Assembly: GCA_964532465.1 (NCBI GenBank)
Contig: CAZHHX010000001.1
Location: 1-64,000 of the forward strand
Source of the DNA: JAPLKB01 sp964532465
GTDB taxonomy: Bacteria; Desulfobacterota; Syntrophorhabdia; Syntrophorhabdales; Syntrophorhabdaceae
Length of the DNA stretch: 64,000 nucleotides
Reading direction: 5' to 3'
The translations under genes were made by a program, and so were the position numbers. Below the pieces are notes generated by a model, which made no database searches, had not been told where the DNA came from, and worked only from the letters and a program-made list of their open reading frames with translations. This document shows positions 42,119 through 50,248 of the stretch, piece by piece. The first letter of the stretch is position 1. The number at the start of each line of letters is the position of its first letter.

Positions 42119-42397
42119 ATGAATATCTTCCGCTGGGATAATCAAAAGAACGAACTACTGAAGACGAGTAGAGGCGTTTGCTTCGAACAAGTTGTCATCC
42201 TGATGGAAAGGGGGGATGTACTGGAAGCTATAGAGCATCCGAATCAGGATAGGTATCCGGGACAGAAAATCGCTACCGTCATGATTGACGACTACGTATA
42301 TCTCGTTCCTTATGTCGAGAATGGCGAGGAGTTGTTCTTAAAGACTATTATTCCAAGCAGGAAGGCTACAAACAAGCATACGAGGGCAAAGAAATGA
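42119..42397 (+). CDS. BrnT-like toxin
   Basis: A 92-aa protein with FRWDNQKNELLKTSRGVCFEQVV and a C-terminal FLKTIIPSRKATNKH, which resemble the BrnT-type RelE-fold ribonuclease toxins (W-D-x-x-K-N at the start, R-K-A-x-K at the end). Overlaps the antitoxin by ATGA. It lies just behind a degenerate attC-like site. Confidence 0.75.
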   Translation: MNIFRWDNQKNELLKTSRGVCFEQVVILMERGDVLEAIEHPNQDRYPGQKIATVMIDDYVYLVPYVENGEELFLKTIIPSRKATNKHTRAKK

Positions 42398-42678
42398 AAA
42401 AGATAGTTTTGGATGATGAGGAAAGGGGTATTCTTGAATCATACGAACGTGGAGAATGGGTACCGGTCAAGAGCCCGAAAAAGGAAATAGAAAAACTTCA
42501 GCGGTATGCAAGAAATACATTACAAAAAGATAAGAGAATAAACATCCGCATGTCATCTAAGGACCTTGATCAAGTGCAGGTTATCGCAGCGCAGGAGGGT
42601 ATTCCTTACCAGACTTTGGTGTCCAGCATCATTCATAAATATGTGTCCGGATATCTGATCGAAAGAAAGAAGGCTTAA
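42394..42678 (+). CDS. CopG-like (BrnA-type) antitoxin
   Basis: A 94-aa protein with INIRMSSKDLDQVQVIAAQEGIPYQTLVSSIIHKYVSG, the ribbon-helix-helix of CopG/BrnA antitoxins. The RHH domain is expected to repress the pair and the N-terminal part to wrap the toxin. Confidence 0.85.
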   Translation: MKKIVLDDEERGILESYERGEWVPVKSPKKEIEKLQRYARNTLQKDKRINIRMSSKDLDQVQVIAAQEGIPYQTLVSSIIHKYVSGYLIERKKA

Positions 42679-42688
42679 CCGTTGGATG

Positions 42689-42721
42689 CAGCCAATCGGC
42701 CTGAAATCAGGCCTCTGGCTG
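42689..42721. terminator. Hairpin after the antitoxin gene
   Basis: CAGCCA-ATC-GGCCTG pairs with CAGGCC-TC-TGGCTG around AAAT. Stable stem with a bulge 10 bp past the stop; no strong T-run follows. Confidence 0.45.
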
Positions 42722-42811
42722 ATCTTCGTGCTGCAACCGGATGATAGAAAAGAAATTCATTTTCTAATCACATTCGGCAATCAGGGGACCGGACCGTCCC
42801 CGGAATATCGC

Positions 42812-43972
42812 CTATCTTTTATAAAGCGGCGACATTTCTCTCAATCTGCCTGCAATGCCCGGCATAATGGAAAGGGCATAATCAACTTCTTCTTCGGTAT
42901 TATCCCTTCCAAGGCTTATCCTTATTGCGCTTTGACATGTTTCATGAGGTATGTTCATAGAAAGAAGAACATGGGATGGTTCAGTTGAACCTGAGGAACA
43001 GGCAGAACCGGAGGAAACGGCAATGCCGTTGAAATCAAGGGCAATAAGCAGCGATTCGGCTTCCGCGTACTCAATGCTTATATTCAGTGTATTGGGCAAC
43101 CTGTATTCAGGGTGTCCATTCAGTCTCACATGATCAATACGATCCATGATACCTTCCAACAGCTTTTTCCTCAACGACACAATCTTTTTATTAACTGACG
43201 CCATCTCTTCCTTTATCAACTCACAGGCTTTACCAAGGGCGGAAATTCCGATCATGTTTTCTGTACCGGCCCGTCTCCCTGCCTCCTGGTGGCCGCCATG
43301 AATAAGATTGTCAATATCAAGGCCGTCCTTTATATATAGCGCTCCGACGCCCTTCGGCGCGTATACCTTGTGACCTGAAAAGCTTGCCATATCTACATTC
43401 AACGCATTTACGTCAATTTCTATCTTTCCTATGGCCTGAACCATATCAGAGTGAAAAACAATCCCTCTTTCCTGGGCTATCTCGCCTATTTCTTTGATCG
43501 GCAGCAATGTTCCCGTTTCATTATTCGCGTACATAACGGAAATAAGTATAGTATCATCCCGTATCGCCTTTTTTACATCTTCCGGTTCAAGCCTTCCATA
43601 ACCGTCAACGGGAAGATATGTAACTTCAAATCCTTTTGTTTCAAGATATTTACATGCCTTCAATACGCCGGGATGTTCAACCATTGTTGTAATAATATGC
43701 CGCCCCCGATCTTTTTTTGCGTAGGCCGTACCTTTGATTGCATGGTTATCGCTTTCCGTTCCGCAGCTTGTAAAAACAATTTCACCGGGGCTGGCATTGA
43801 TTAATTGTGCAACCTGCTCCTGAGCTTTGTCGTAATATCCCCCGACTTCTCTGCCTGCCCAGTGCAGGCTTGACGGGTTGCCGAATAGTCCCTTCCAGAA
43901 AGGTTCTACAAATTCAGCCACTGCAGGATGTATAGGCGTCGTTGCATTATTATCGAAATAAATCCTCTTCAT
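42812..43972 (-). CDS. nifS: Cysteine desulfurase (NifS/IscS family)
   Basis: A 386-aa PLP enzyme that removes sulfur from cysteine for Fe-S clusters or other acceptors. MKRIYFDNNATTPIHP opens the protein; TSCGTESDNHAI and SFSGHKVYAPKGVGALY contain the PLP-lysine; SSGSACSSGSTEPSHVL carries the catalytic cysteine (group I loop). No IscU or IscR is nearby; instead it ends a cysE-UPF0280-NIL-ferredoxin run, suggesting sulfur trafficking for amino-acid synthesis. Confidence 0.93.
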   Translation of the reverse strand: MKRIYFDNNATTPIHPAVAEFVEPFWKGLFGNPSSLHWAGREVGGYYDKAQEQVAQLINASPGEIVFTSCGTESDNHAIKGTAYAKKDRGRHIITTMVEHPGVLKACKYLETKGFEVTYLPVDGYGRLEPEDVKKAIRDDTILISVMYANNETGTLLPIKEIGEIAQERGIVFHSDMVQAIGKIEIDVNALNVDMASFSGHKVYAPKGVGALYIKDGLDIDNLIHGGHQEAGRRAGTENMIGISALGKACELIKEEMASVNKKIVSLRKKLLEGIMDRIDHVRLNGHPEYRLPNTLNISIEYAEAESLLIALDFNGIAVSSGSACSSGSTEPSHVLLSMNIPHETCQSAIRISLGRDNTEEEVDYALSIMPGIAGRLREMSPLYKR

Positions 43973-43980
43973 GCCTCCCT

Positions 43981-44388
43981 CTAATCAAAATATACATTCA
44001 GCGCCTTCACTGGACAGACTCTTACACATAATTCACAGGCCACGCACTTTTCGTAATCAAATTCAACCTCCATATTTTCCCTGTTTATAAATAACGCGTT
44101 CGGGGTGCACACGCTCGTGCACACACCACAGTGGACACACTTAGCCTCATCCCTGTTTATATCCTGCTCCATCGGTTCCATATCCAGGTTCATATCCTCT
44201 AAGTATTTCATACCTTTATTAAAATTTTCCTCTGTGCCTTCTATCTCCAGCACCATCATCGAATCAGCTCTGGGTGACAGATTTGCCCTGAGAATATTGA
44301 AAACCAAATCATAATCCTTCGCCAGCCGGTAGACGACAGGTTTATCGATGGCCTCCCTTTTGAACCTTATAATGAACCGTTTTTTCAT
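43981..44388 (-). CDS. NIL-domain ferredoxin with two [4Fe-4S] clusters
   Basis: A 135-aa protein. An N-terminal NIL domain (about 1-75) is followed by two cluster motifs, CVHCGVCTSVCTPNAL and CVACELCVRVCPVKAL, each C-x2-C-x2-C-x3-C. In methanogens such NIL-ferredoxins work with COG1900 and COG2122 proteins in sulfur transfer to make homocysteine. Here COG2122 (UPF0280) is the next gene upstream, so the same role is inferred. It lies 8 bp before nifS. Confidence 0.9.
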   Translation of the reverse strand: MKKRFIIRFKREAIDKPVVYRLAKDYDLVFNILRANLSPRADSMMVLEIEGTEENFNKGMKYLEDMNLDMEPMEQDINRDEAKCVHCGVCTSVCTPNALFINRENMEVEFDYEKCVACELCVRVCPVKALNVYFD

Positions 44389-44411
44389 AACAAACCTCGC
44401 AGTTAAATTAG

Positions 44412-44460
44412 TTGCCCCTTGGCTTTTATGCCCAAAAGCCTGCCTCGGGGTGATTCATTT
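44412..44460. repeat. CCCC...GGGG hairpin repeat copy
   Basis: TTGCCCC...CGGGGTGATTCATTT, same frame and tail as the copies at 801 and 49553 but with a longer loop containing a second small hairpin (GGCTTTTATGCCCAAAAGCC). It lies between UPF0280 and NIL-ferredoxin genes. Confidence 0.55.
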
Positions 44461-44491
44461 CTAATTTTTGAAATTAGAAATATTTCTGTTT

Positions 44492-45214
44492 CTATACCTT
44501 GATTATCTCAAGATCGCCCCAGACGCCAAGATTATCGCCCAGGATAATCAGTATGCCGCTTATGCCGGGATAGACCTTGCCTTTTTCTATGGCAACCGCA
44601 ATATCATCCTTTTTTTTTACAATATTCCCGACATAAGTTGCAAGTCCATCCGCGAAAAGGGAGGAATCTCCTACAATACATGCCGTGTCAGCCTTGCCGA
44701 AGCTTAATGAATGTCCTACTGTTCCTGAAGATGTACATACTCCGTATGATTTATCTCTCCCCTTCAATTTAATCCCTATTTTCTCGCTGTAAGGCGAATC
44801 TTTCGCGTATATCAGCATAACTCTCTCATGGTCGGTTTTAAGGCAAATATCCCCGCCGTTCTCAACAATAAATTCGTCCGTCAAGGGGGCTATATCCCTG
44901 CCCACATATTCCGAGATTGCCCCGGCCACACAAGCCATTGGCCCGACGCCTATGACCTGCGACGCTTCTATCATTTCCCGTACAATTCCAGGGGCAAATA
45001 TATCGGTTTCAACAGGCGCAAGACTTTCCTGAAACTCAGGCCTGTATCCGATATATGCTTCAAGCTGATGCCTGTAGAAAATTACCCTTTCTTCTATGTA
45101 GTTGCTTAGATCCGTTTTTGTGCAGCAAAAGAGGTCCGTTTCCATAAGCTTTACCTCGTAGCAAAGCATATCACGGGGCTTTGATATATTTCTGTAGAAT
45201 CTTTCTTCGTACAT
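44492..45214 (-). CDS. UPF0280 / COG2122 family protein
   Basis: A 240-aa protein related in fold to FAD:protein FMN transferase (ApbE). Landmarks: VIGVGPMACVAGAISEYVG, EFIVENGGDICLK, and CTSSGTVGHSLSFGKADTACIV. COG2122 has been tied genetically to homocysteine synthesis in methanogens. Context here (cysE upstream, NIL-ferredoxin and nifS downstream) supports a sulfur-assimilation role. The COG1900 partner is not in this window. Confidence 0.88.
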   Translation of the reverse strand: MYEERFYRNISKPRDMLCYEVKLMETDLFCCTKTDLSNYIEERVIFYRHQLEAYIGYRPEFQESLAPVETDIFAPGIVREMIEASQVIGVGPMACVAGAISEYVGRDIAPLTDEFIVENGGDICLKTDHERVMLIYAKDSPYSEKIGIKLKGRDKSYGVCTSSGTVGHSLSFGKADTACIVGDSSLFADGLATYVGNIVKKKDDIAVAIEKGKVYPGISGILIILGDNLGVWGDLEIIKV

Positions 45215-45231
45215 ATTAAAGCTCGCCTTGC

Positions 45232-45894
45232 TTATTCAAGCGATCTGTTAACATCCCCTTTCTTTTCTTGTCTGCCCATTTTCTCTTCAAGCTTTTTTAC
45301 CCGATCGATAAGAGAAGCAATGGCACGGGATTGAGGGTCAGGCATGAATGCGCTATCCATTTGAATCCTGTTATCTCCCTCAACCCTGAAGACCACTTTT
45401 CCGGGGATGCCTACCACGATTGAGTTCGGCGGAATTTCATTTACAACAACCGAATTAGCGCCTATCTTCGAATTATCCCCGATTTTAACAGGTCCCAGGA
45501 CTTTTGCGCCGGCGCCGATAACCACATTATTTCCTATGGTGGGGTGTCTCTTTATCTTCTTCCATGTTGTCCCTCCAAGGGTAACACCATGATAGAGGGT
45601 TACGTTATCGCCTATTTCCGTTGTCTCTCCGATAACCACTCCCATGCCGTGGTCAATAAAAAGTTTTTTGCCGATTTTTGCGCCGGGATGTATCTCAATA
45701 CCTGTTAAAAATCTTCCTGCATGTGACACCAATCTTCCCGGCAGATACAGTTTGTGAGCCCAAAACCAGTTACTGATTCTGTAAAAGAGGATTGCGTGAA
45801 AACCCGGATAGCACAGGACAATCTCAAGGATATTCCTGGCAGCAGGATCGCGCTCAAAAACCGATTGAATGGATTCGCTCATCTTATCAAACAT
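45232..45894 (-). CDS. cysE: Serine O-acetyltransferase
   Basis: ATG at 45894 gives MFDKMSESIQSVFERDPAARN, matching other short CysE proteins; the frame reaches back to a TTG inside the repeat element at 45939 but that seems non-native. A left-handed beta-helix hexapeptide-repeat domain follows, with the catalytic DHGMGVVIGET and GGTTWKKIKRHPTIGNNV. Acetylates serine for cysteine synthesis. Its C-terminal tail is helical (RVKKLEEKMGRQ), perhaps for complex formation. First gene of the sulfur cluster; the promoter must lie in or near the MITE-like element. Confidence 0.92.
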   Translation of the reverse strand: MFDKMSESIQSVFERDPAARNILEIVLCYPGFHAILFYRISNWFWAHKLYLPGRLVSHAGRFLTGIEIHPGAKIGKKLFIDHGMGVVIGETTEIGDNVTLYHGVTLGGTTWKKIKRHPTIGNNVVIGAGAKVLGPVKIGDNSKIGANSVVVNEIPPNSIVVGIPGKVVFRVEGDNRIQMDSAFMPDPQSRAIASLIDRVKKLEEKMGRQEKKGDVNRSLE

Positions 45895-45938
45895 AAAAGG
45901 AAATATACAACCCCTGAGCGCGTCTGTCAATTGTTGTA

Positions 45939-46095
45939 ATTCCAATTCTAAATCAAAGCGCTATCTTCGTTGGCTTCGTCATCAGTTTCCTCGACGTGCT
46001 GTTCAGTACGCCTACGTCGCCTCTTCCTTGTCACCTTGATTGCCCCGCAAACTGAAGCGGGTTAAGTCATCACATCTTTGATTTAGAATTGGAAT
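45939..46095. repeat. MITE-like element, copy 3 (inverted, with insertion)
   Basis: Same 20-bp ends as 10204 and 19515, but in reverse orientation, with an internal 30-40 bp that matches the CCCCGCA hairpin repeat (TTGCCCCGCAAACTGAAGCGG). So one repeat has inserted into or recombined with the other. It is upstream of cysE and downstream of the GGDEF gene. Confidence 0.75.
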
Positions 46096-46110
46096 AATTG
46101 GTTCGTTAGG

Positions 46111-48366
46111 TTACCGAGCTATTCCCTGTTGCAGATACTTTTCTTTTTTCTCTTTATACATAAGCGTATCTGCTATTAACATAAGATCGTCAATTGATTG
46201 AGGGTATTCAGGATCATAACATGCAACGCCGGCGCTTAAGGATAACTTGTAATGCCTGTTGTGCGTTTTGTTATATCTGTCAACATGTTTATGCAGGCGT
46301 TTTACGAGCAAATCCGTGCCTGCTTTGTTTGTGCCGACTGCGAGCACAGCAAACTCGTCTCCGCCGATGCGCCCGATTATATCTGCTTCCCGAAAAGTCT
46401 CACGGAGAATGTTTGCAGTCATAATAAGCGCATCATCACCTTCTTTGTGGCCCAGGGTGTCATTTATCCATTTCATGCCGTCAAGGTCGATGAAAAAACA
46501 GAGTACCTCCTTTTTTGTTCGATCTGCAATTCTGATCTGCTGCTCTGAAACAATTAAAAAACCCCGCCGGTTATAAAGCTTCGTCAGTTCATCCTTCATT
46601 GACATTGTCTGTAATTGTACTTCCATTTGTTTCTTTTCCGTCACATCAAGAAGCGTTCCCAGTTCTGCCGGTCTGTTGTTGTATATTGCCCGGGAACCGT
46701 ATATCGCGACATTTCTTGCTGCTCCGTCTTTTCGTATTATGCCCACTTCAAGGAGCATACCGTCTGTTGCACCTTTTTTTCTCATACGGACGCTCTCTTC
46801 AGTTTTTTCTCTGTCCTCGGGCGCTATAAAATCCATAGGCCCCATCTTACCGATCATCTCAACGGGTTCATAACCATGGATATCGGCAAGAGCCTGATTT
46901 ACATACCGGAAAATATTATCCTGAACCAAATATACGCCGACAAGGGATTTCTCAGTAAGGATGCGGTATCGCTCTTCTGACTCTTTTAACAACATTTCTG
47001 TTTTTTTATGGTCTGTTACATCAATGAAATTTCCGAGAATTGCCTCTTTACCTTTGTATTGAATAGGTGCAACTGTTACAAAAATCCATCTTTTTTCTTC
47101 TGTTTTTGCGGAAACCCTGATTTCAAAAGCTGATAACCTTTCACCCGCCAGCATCTTTGAAATATTATCTTTTACCGCTTCTTTGTCTTCATCTATTACA
47201 AGCATAAGAGAATCCTTTCCCAATACCTCATCTCCACTGTATCCTGTAATTTGTTGAAAACAAGGGTTAACAAATTTAAACTTGCCGTTCTGCACGATAT
47301 AAACACCGGCAGATGAACTGTTTGCCAGAGTTCTGAACAATTCTTCCGCTGTTTTTCGCTCAGTCACATCACGGACGATTGCCTGTATATAAGCTTCACC
47401 TCCAAGCATAATGCGGTTAAAACTTACCTCTGCGTCAAATACGGTACCGTCATAACGACAGTGTTTCCATTCAAAATGCTGCGGCTCGCCGTTTAAGGTG
47501 CTGTTCATTTTTTCAATAAATTTTTCTTTTGAGTTACTCCCGTCCGGCTGAAAAAGCGGCGAAAACCGGTATATAGGCTGTCCGATAATCTGGTTGCACG
47601 AACATCCGAATATTTGTAGTGTTTTTGTATTGCAATCAACGAAAACATCCCCTTTTATAAGCAAAATGATGTCATTGGCATATTCAAAGAGAGTCCTGTA
47701 TTTGGATTCGTTTTCGCGTAAAGCTTCTGTCATCTGCTTTCTCGACAGGGCATGGGCAAAAATTTCCCCGACATTTTTAAGAAGTGAAATTGTATCCTCG
47801 GACCATCTCTTTTTTGAGCAGACACTGTCAAATCCGAGGAAGCCCATGATTGAATAGGCTGACATAATCGGTACAGCAATGATGGACTGGATATTATCCC
47901 GCATGAATTCTTTCCTCTCTGCTATCGCATTGAGAGGAAGTTCCGTAATATCAGGGAGATGAATCACTTCAAAATTCTTTATCTTTTCACAAAGCCAGGG
48001 AAGGTCATCTATTGATATATGCTGAAGATCCTGTATCTTGGGCCCAATCCCTTTCCCGCACCACTCGTGGGTATTGCTCATCTCACGGCCGTTTTTGTCA
48101 AATTGGAAAACATAACTCCTGTCAACCCCGGCAAAGCTTCCTATTGCTTTCAGTACATCGTTTATCCCATCGTCTATTTCGTCCGGAGAGAGGATAATAA
48201 AGTTTGTGGAGAGGGTAAGAATCAATCGCAGCAAATCTTCCGAGTTTTGAATCGTCTCGTCTTTACGCTTATATTCAGCGTTTATTCTCTCAATCTCGGC
48301 AATGCGTGCCTTTAACTCAGCCAGTTCCTGCGTGGGTTCTTCCATCGTCCTGTCCTTATTATTCAA
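46111..48366 (-). CDS. Diguanylate cyclase with GAF and three PAS domains
   Basis: A 751-aa signalling protein. An N-terminal coiled coil, a GAF domain (about 55-215; ends IFAHALSRKQM), PAS domains (about 220-345, 350-465, 470-595), and a C-terminal GGDEF domain (RIGGDEFAVL). The inhibitory I-site R-x-x-D (READ) sits five residues before GGDEF. The active-site residues support c-di-GMP synthesis. It has no transmembrane region, so it senses cytoplasmic ligands. No target gene is adjacent. Confidence 0.92.
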   Translation of the reverse strand: MNNKDRTMEEPTQELAELKARIAEIERINAEYKRKDETIQNSEDLLRLILTLSTNFIILSPDEIDDGINDVLKAIGSFAGVDRSYVFQFDKNGREMSNTHEWCGKGIGPKIQDLQHISIDDLPWLCEKIKNFEVIHLPDITELPLNAIAERKEFMRDNIQSIIAVPIMSAYSIMGFLGFDSVCSKKRWSEDTISLLKNVGEIFAHALSRKQMTEALRENESKYRTLFEYANDIILLIKGDVFVDCNTKTLQIFGCSCNQIIGQPIYRFSPLFQPDGSNSKEKFIEKMNSTLNGEPQHFEWKHCRYDGTVFDAEVSFNRIMLGGEAYIQAIVRDVTERKTAEELFRTLANSSSAGVYIVQNGKFKFVNPCFQQITGYSGDEVLGKDSLMLVIDEDKEAVKDNISKMLAGERLSAFEIRVSAKTEEKRWIFVTVAPIQYKGKEAILGNFIDVTDHKKTEMLLKESEERYRILTEKSLVGVYLVQDNIFRYVNQALADIHGYEPVEMIGKMGPMDFIAPEDREKTEESVRMRKKGATDGMLLEVGIIRKDGAARNVAIYGSRAIYNNRPAELGTLLDVTEKKQMEVQLQTMSMKDELTKLYNRRGFLIVSEQQIRIADRTKKEVLCFFIDLDGMKWINDTLGHKEGDDALIMTANILRETFREADIIGRIGGDEFAVLAVGTNKAGTDLLVKRLHKHVDRYNKTHNRHYKLSLSAGVACYDPEYPQSIDDLMLIADTLMYKEKKEKYLQQGIAR

Positions 48367-48555
48367 TCTTCAGTTTTTCTAAAAAAGCATATCAAATACT
48401 ATTTTGCTATGTTATTAAAGTATGTTACAGAAGATTGGCAACATTAATCCTTTTACTTTAAACGGTTTTTTGATATTATACATATAAAACAAAAATAATA
48501 AAAGCAATAATATAATATCCCAATTAAATAATATTACAGGAGGTTTTGGTTAGTA

Positions 48556-49017
48556 ATGCAAATAGATGATATTGGAAAGCAAATAAAAAGCGATGATGAT
48601 TTCTTTAAAATGTCTGAAGAACAGTGGAAACCAAAGGAAATGGAAAGTAAGGGCAGCATTGTAGAAAAGATAAAGAATTTTTTGCCTTTTCTCCTGCCTA
48701 TTGCTTTTGTTTTTATTATTATAATCGGAGCGGCAACTATTTACATGGGGATACAAATATCCACATTAAACCAGAATCTAATATATCTGAACAAAATAGT
48801 AACCACCATTGATACTGCAAGCCTTAAATCCGAAATAACAGAGATGGGAACAAAAATCGAAGTTATTAATAAAGAAAATGATAAATTAAGGTCCGAGCTG
48901 ACGCGCCTGAGAAGCGAGATTGAGGTTATAAAGGCAAGGAAAGAAAAAATTGAGGCGTCTGCTGTCAAGAAAAAAGTTGTCGGTAAAAATCCCGGGAGAA
49001 ATCCGAGAATGCGATAG
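48556..49017 (+). CDS. Membrane protein with C-terminal coiled coil
   Basis: A 153-aa protein with AGGAGG 11 bases ahead of the start. A cytoplasmic N-terminus (40 residues), one strong membrane helix (FLPFLLPIAFVFIIIIGAATIY), then a coiled coil of about 70 residues (KLRSELTRLRSEIEVIKARKEK), and a basic tail. Function unknown; the following thiamine-binding gene starts 35 bp later on the same strand. Confidence 0.75.
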   Translation: MQIDDIGKQIKSDDDFFKMSEEQWKPKEMESKGSIVEKIKNFLPFLLPIAFVFIIIIGAATIYMGIQISTLNQNLIYLNKIVTTIDTASLKSEITEMGTKIEVINKENDKLRSELTRLRSEIEVIKARKEKIEASAVKKKVVGKNPGRNPRMR

Positions 49018-49052
49018 ATTATATGGATAGGCCCTGAAATTAAGGAGGCATC

Positions 49053-49367
49053 ATGTCTGTTTTGGTCGAGTTTGCCATGTTCCCCACAGACAAAGGGGAT
49101 AGCGTAAGCGAATATGTAAGTAGAATTATCGATATGATAGATAAAAGCAATATATCCTACAAGCTGACGCCTATGGGCACAGTATTCGAAGTAGAAACAC
49201 TCGAAGAGGCATCCACCATCATAAACATGGCATATAAGCAACTTGAACCGGACTGCAGCAGGGTCTACTCAACCATAAAGCTTGACGTCAGAAAAGGAAA
49301 AGGCGGGAGGATTATCCAGAAAATCCAATCAGTTGAAAAAAAGTTGGGTAGAGATATTAATTCATAA
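49053..49367 (+). CDS. MTH1187 family (DUF77) thiamine-binding protein
   Basis: A 104-aa protein with AAGGAGG before the start. MSVLVEFAMFPTDKGDSVSEYVSRII and SYKLTPMGTVFEVETLEEA match MTH1187/YqgV, small ferredoxin-like-fold proteins that bind thiamine or its precursors. Normal length. Its role is thought to be in thiamine salvage or sensing. Confidence 0.9.
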   Translation: MSVLVEFAMFPTDKGDSVSEYVSRIIDMIDKSNISYKLTPMGTVFEVETLEEASTIINMAYKQLEPDCSRVYSTIKLDVRKGKGGRIIQKIQSVEKKLGRDINS

Positions 49368-49490
49368 ATACACAAGCTTTTGTCTGCTTTACAATCTTGA
49401 CAAATTCCAAAGCAGTTTTCGCGGAAATACCGGCTTTATCCTTTCACAGAACCATTAATCCCTGCTATGCTCCGGTTTTTCTCTTACATA

Positions 49491-49543
49491 AAATCAAAAA
49501 ACCCTGCCGGGCGATTGGAACCCCGGCAGGGTTTTTTGATTTT
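49491..49543. terminator. Strong bidirectional terminator
   Basis: AAAATCAAAAAACCCTGCCGGG pairs in part with CCCCGGCAGGGTTTTTTGATTTT. A GC-rich stem is flanked by A and T runs on both sides, so it ends transcripts from both the 49053 and the 49584 genes. Confidence 0.85.
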
Positions 49544-49552
49544 ATAGTTTGA

Positions 49553-49583
49553 TTGCCCCGCAACCTACTGCGGGGTGGTTCAT
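49553..49583. repeat. CCCCGCA...TGCGGGG hairpin repeat
   Basis: CCCCGCA-ACCTAC-TGCGGGG then TGGTTCATT, abutting the stop of the lipoprotein gene. Best-preserved member of the family. Confidence 0.65.
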
Positions 49584-50228
49584 TTACTGCGTTATAAAGA
49601 CTTTGTGCTTTTCCAGTATCTTCCTGAATTCCTTGTGCTTTCTCAGATTTGTAATATCCGGGTCTTTCCTGAGAGAGTCATAGCTGTTGAACCCTTTTGC
49701 CAGAGCAGCATCGAGCTCATCAAGACCGTAATCAACGCTCCCCATAAGTGAATAGCAGGATGCAAGGTTGTAACGTATGTTTGCGCTGTCCGGCTTCAGT
49801 TCTTTCGCCTTTTTCAGGTCGTCAAGAGCCTTGTTGTATTTCTTCTGCATCATGTAAGCCACGCCTCTGTTTGAATATGCTTCAGCATAGTTAGGGTCTT
49901 TCTTAATGGCATTGGAAAATTCATTAATTGCATTTTCAATGTTTTCATTAAATATGCCCGGAGTGTTTGCATTTTTTGCAACGCTCACATATGACAGCCC
50001 CTGTTTAATGTGGCTCTTTACCTCAAGACTTGGTTCACCGACAGCAGGCGGCTGCTGTGCACCGGCCGGCGGAGGTGCTGCCTGCTGTGCTCCAGCGGGT
50101 GTGGCAGGCGGAGGTGGCGGTGCTTCCTGCTTTGCAACAGCCGGGGACTCCTGTTTCTGCTGACAGCCTATAAAACCGGTAAATAAAACACATAATGCCA
50201 AAAACATAATAAGAGAACTTTTTTTCAT
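49584..50228 (-). CDS. TPR-repeat lipoprotein
   Basis: ATG at 50228 is nine bases after AGGAGG. A signal peptide ends with lipobox FTGFIGC. A proline/alanine linker (about 25-65) leads to TPR units (INEFSNAIKKDPNYAEAYSNRGVAYMMQKKYNKALDDL as two helical pairs, here quoted in spirit: NAIKKDPNYAEAYSN). It is exported and likely anchored in the outer or inner membrane. Last gene of the metacaspase operon. Confidence 0.85.
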   Translation of the reverse strand: MKKSSLIMFLALCVLFTGFIGCQQKQESPAVAKQEAPPPPPATPAGAQQAAPPPAGAQQPPAVGEPSLEVKSHIKQGLSYVSVAKNANTPGIFNENIENAINEFSNAIKKDPNYAEAYSNRGVAYMMQKKYNKALDDLKKAKELKPDSANIRYNLASCYSLMGSVDYGLDELDAALAKGFNSYDSLRKDPDITNLRKHKEFRKILEKHKVFITQ

Positions 50229-50248
50229 ATCCATAAACCTCCTTAAAT

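Noticed and set aside
42686..42988. Plus-strand frame after the CopG-like antitoxin
   Set aside because: It overlaps the antisense of nifS over most of its length and lacks a start signal.
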